Source: Myxococcus hansupus
GTDB taxonomy: Bacteria > Myxococcota > Myxococcia > Myxococcales > Myxococcaceae
Length of the DNA: 64,000 nt
Assembly: GCF_000280925.3 (NCBI RefSeq)
Contig: NZ_CP012109.1
Span: 7,522,501 to 7,586,500 of the forward strand
Direction: 5' to 3'
A model generated the notes under the pieces. It saw only the letters and a program-made list of their open reading frames with translations, was not told the DNA's origin and made no database searches. A program made the position numbers and the translations under genes. Positions within the stretch are counted from its first letter, which is position 1; every line of letters begins with the position of its first letter. Below are positions 63,933 through 64,000 of this stretch, piece by piece.

Positions 63933-64000
63933 TCAGTAGACGCCAATCAGGCGAATCTGCACGCGGGGATTACCAAGGTACTCCTCCAGCCGCCATCGGC
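63933..64000 (-). CDS. C-terminal end of an unidentified gene (partial)
   Basis: The minus strand reads RWRLEEYLGNPRVQIRLIGVY followed by TGA, open to the window edge. Third positions are GC-rich as in real genes here. Only about 21 residues are visible, so no family can be named. It ends 19 bases before the FmdE-like lipoprotein start on the same strand. Confidence 0.45.
   Translation of the reverse strand, partial: RWRLEEYLGNPRVQIRLIGVY

Overview
The window is GC-rich (third codon positions almost always G or C) and tightly packed. It carries the genes of the light-regulated carotenoid locus of Myxococcus in the order known for the M. xanthus carB operon. Together with eukaryote-like Ser/Thr kinases, FHA domains, a sigma-54 activator and many lipoproteins, this points to a myxobacterium of the Myxococcus/Corallococcus group. 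No tRNA, rRNA, insertion sequence or CRISPR array was seen.

Layout. 1-5.1 kb: tryptophan catabolism (end of kynU, kmo), an atypical SDR, two paralogous membrane proteins and an alpha/beta hydrolase with the HGGxW motif of kynurenine formamidases. 5.4-9.9 kb: a glutamine synthetase, an amino-acid permease and a lipoprotein. 9.9-19.2 kb: a signalling block of two small exported or anchored proteins, an FHA/sigma-54 activator, a 1448-residue Ser/Thr kinase fused to STAND, PEGA and SUMF1-like domains, and an ADYC lipoprotein. Two sigma-54-type promoters flank this block, and each has the same 15-bp inverted repeats at nearly the same upstream distances. 19.2-29.6 kb (minus strand): the carotenoid operon crtE-crtI-crtB-crtD-crtC-GT-crtYc-crtYd-acyltransferase-carA-carH, with its operator at the promoter. 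29.6-33.1 kb (plus): a thioredoxin-fold protein, an epimerase, an esterase and two small unknowns. 33.1-45 kb: a lipoprotein of 28 RCC1 repeats, a metallophosphoesterase, a TetR regulator, a tiny Cys-pair protein and a 1501-residue composite amidohydrolase lipoprotein. 45-52 kb: an ATP-grasp enzyme, an esterase lipoprotein, an FHA protein, a Ser/Thr kinase and a two-gene lipoprotein/exported pair. 52-64 kb: an attachment-family protein, a chemoreceptor, HAD, glycosyltransferase and GST genes, a degenerate cyclase, a Ser/Thr kinase, an S46 peptidase, a lipase and an FmdE-like lipoprotein.

How the genes work together. In the carotenoid operon CrtE and CrtB make phytoene, CrtI desaturates it, CrtC and CrtD modify one end, the two-part cyclase CrtYc/CrtYd closes the other, and the glycosyl- and acyltransferase finish a glycoside ester. 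CarA and the B12-dependent light receptor CarH repress the promoter in the dark. The 9.9-19.2 kb block looks like a self-contained phosphorylation-to-transcription circuit: the kinase could modify a partner read by the FHA domain of the activator, which would then fire both flanking sigma-54 promoters, including the one in front of its own operon. That circuit is inferred from promoter and enhancer geometry plus domain content, and is the main candidate here for an undescribed system.
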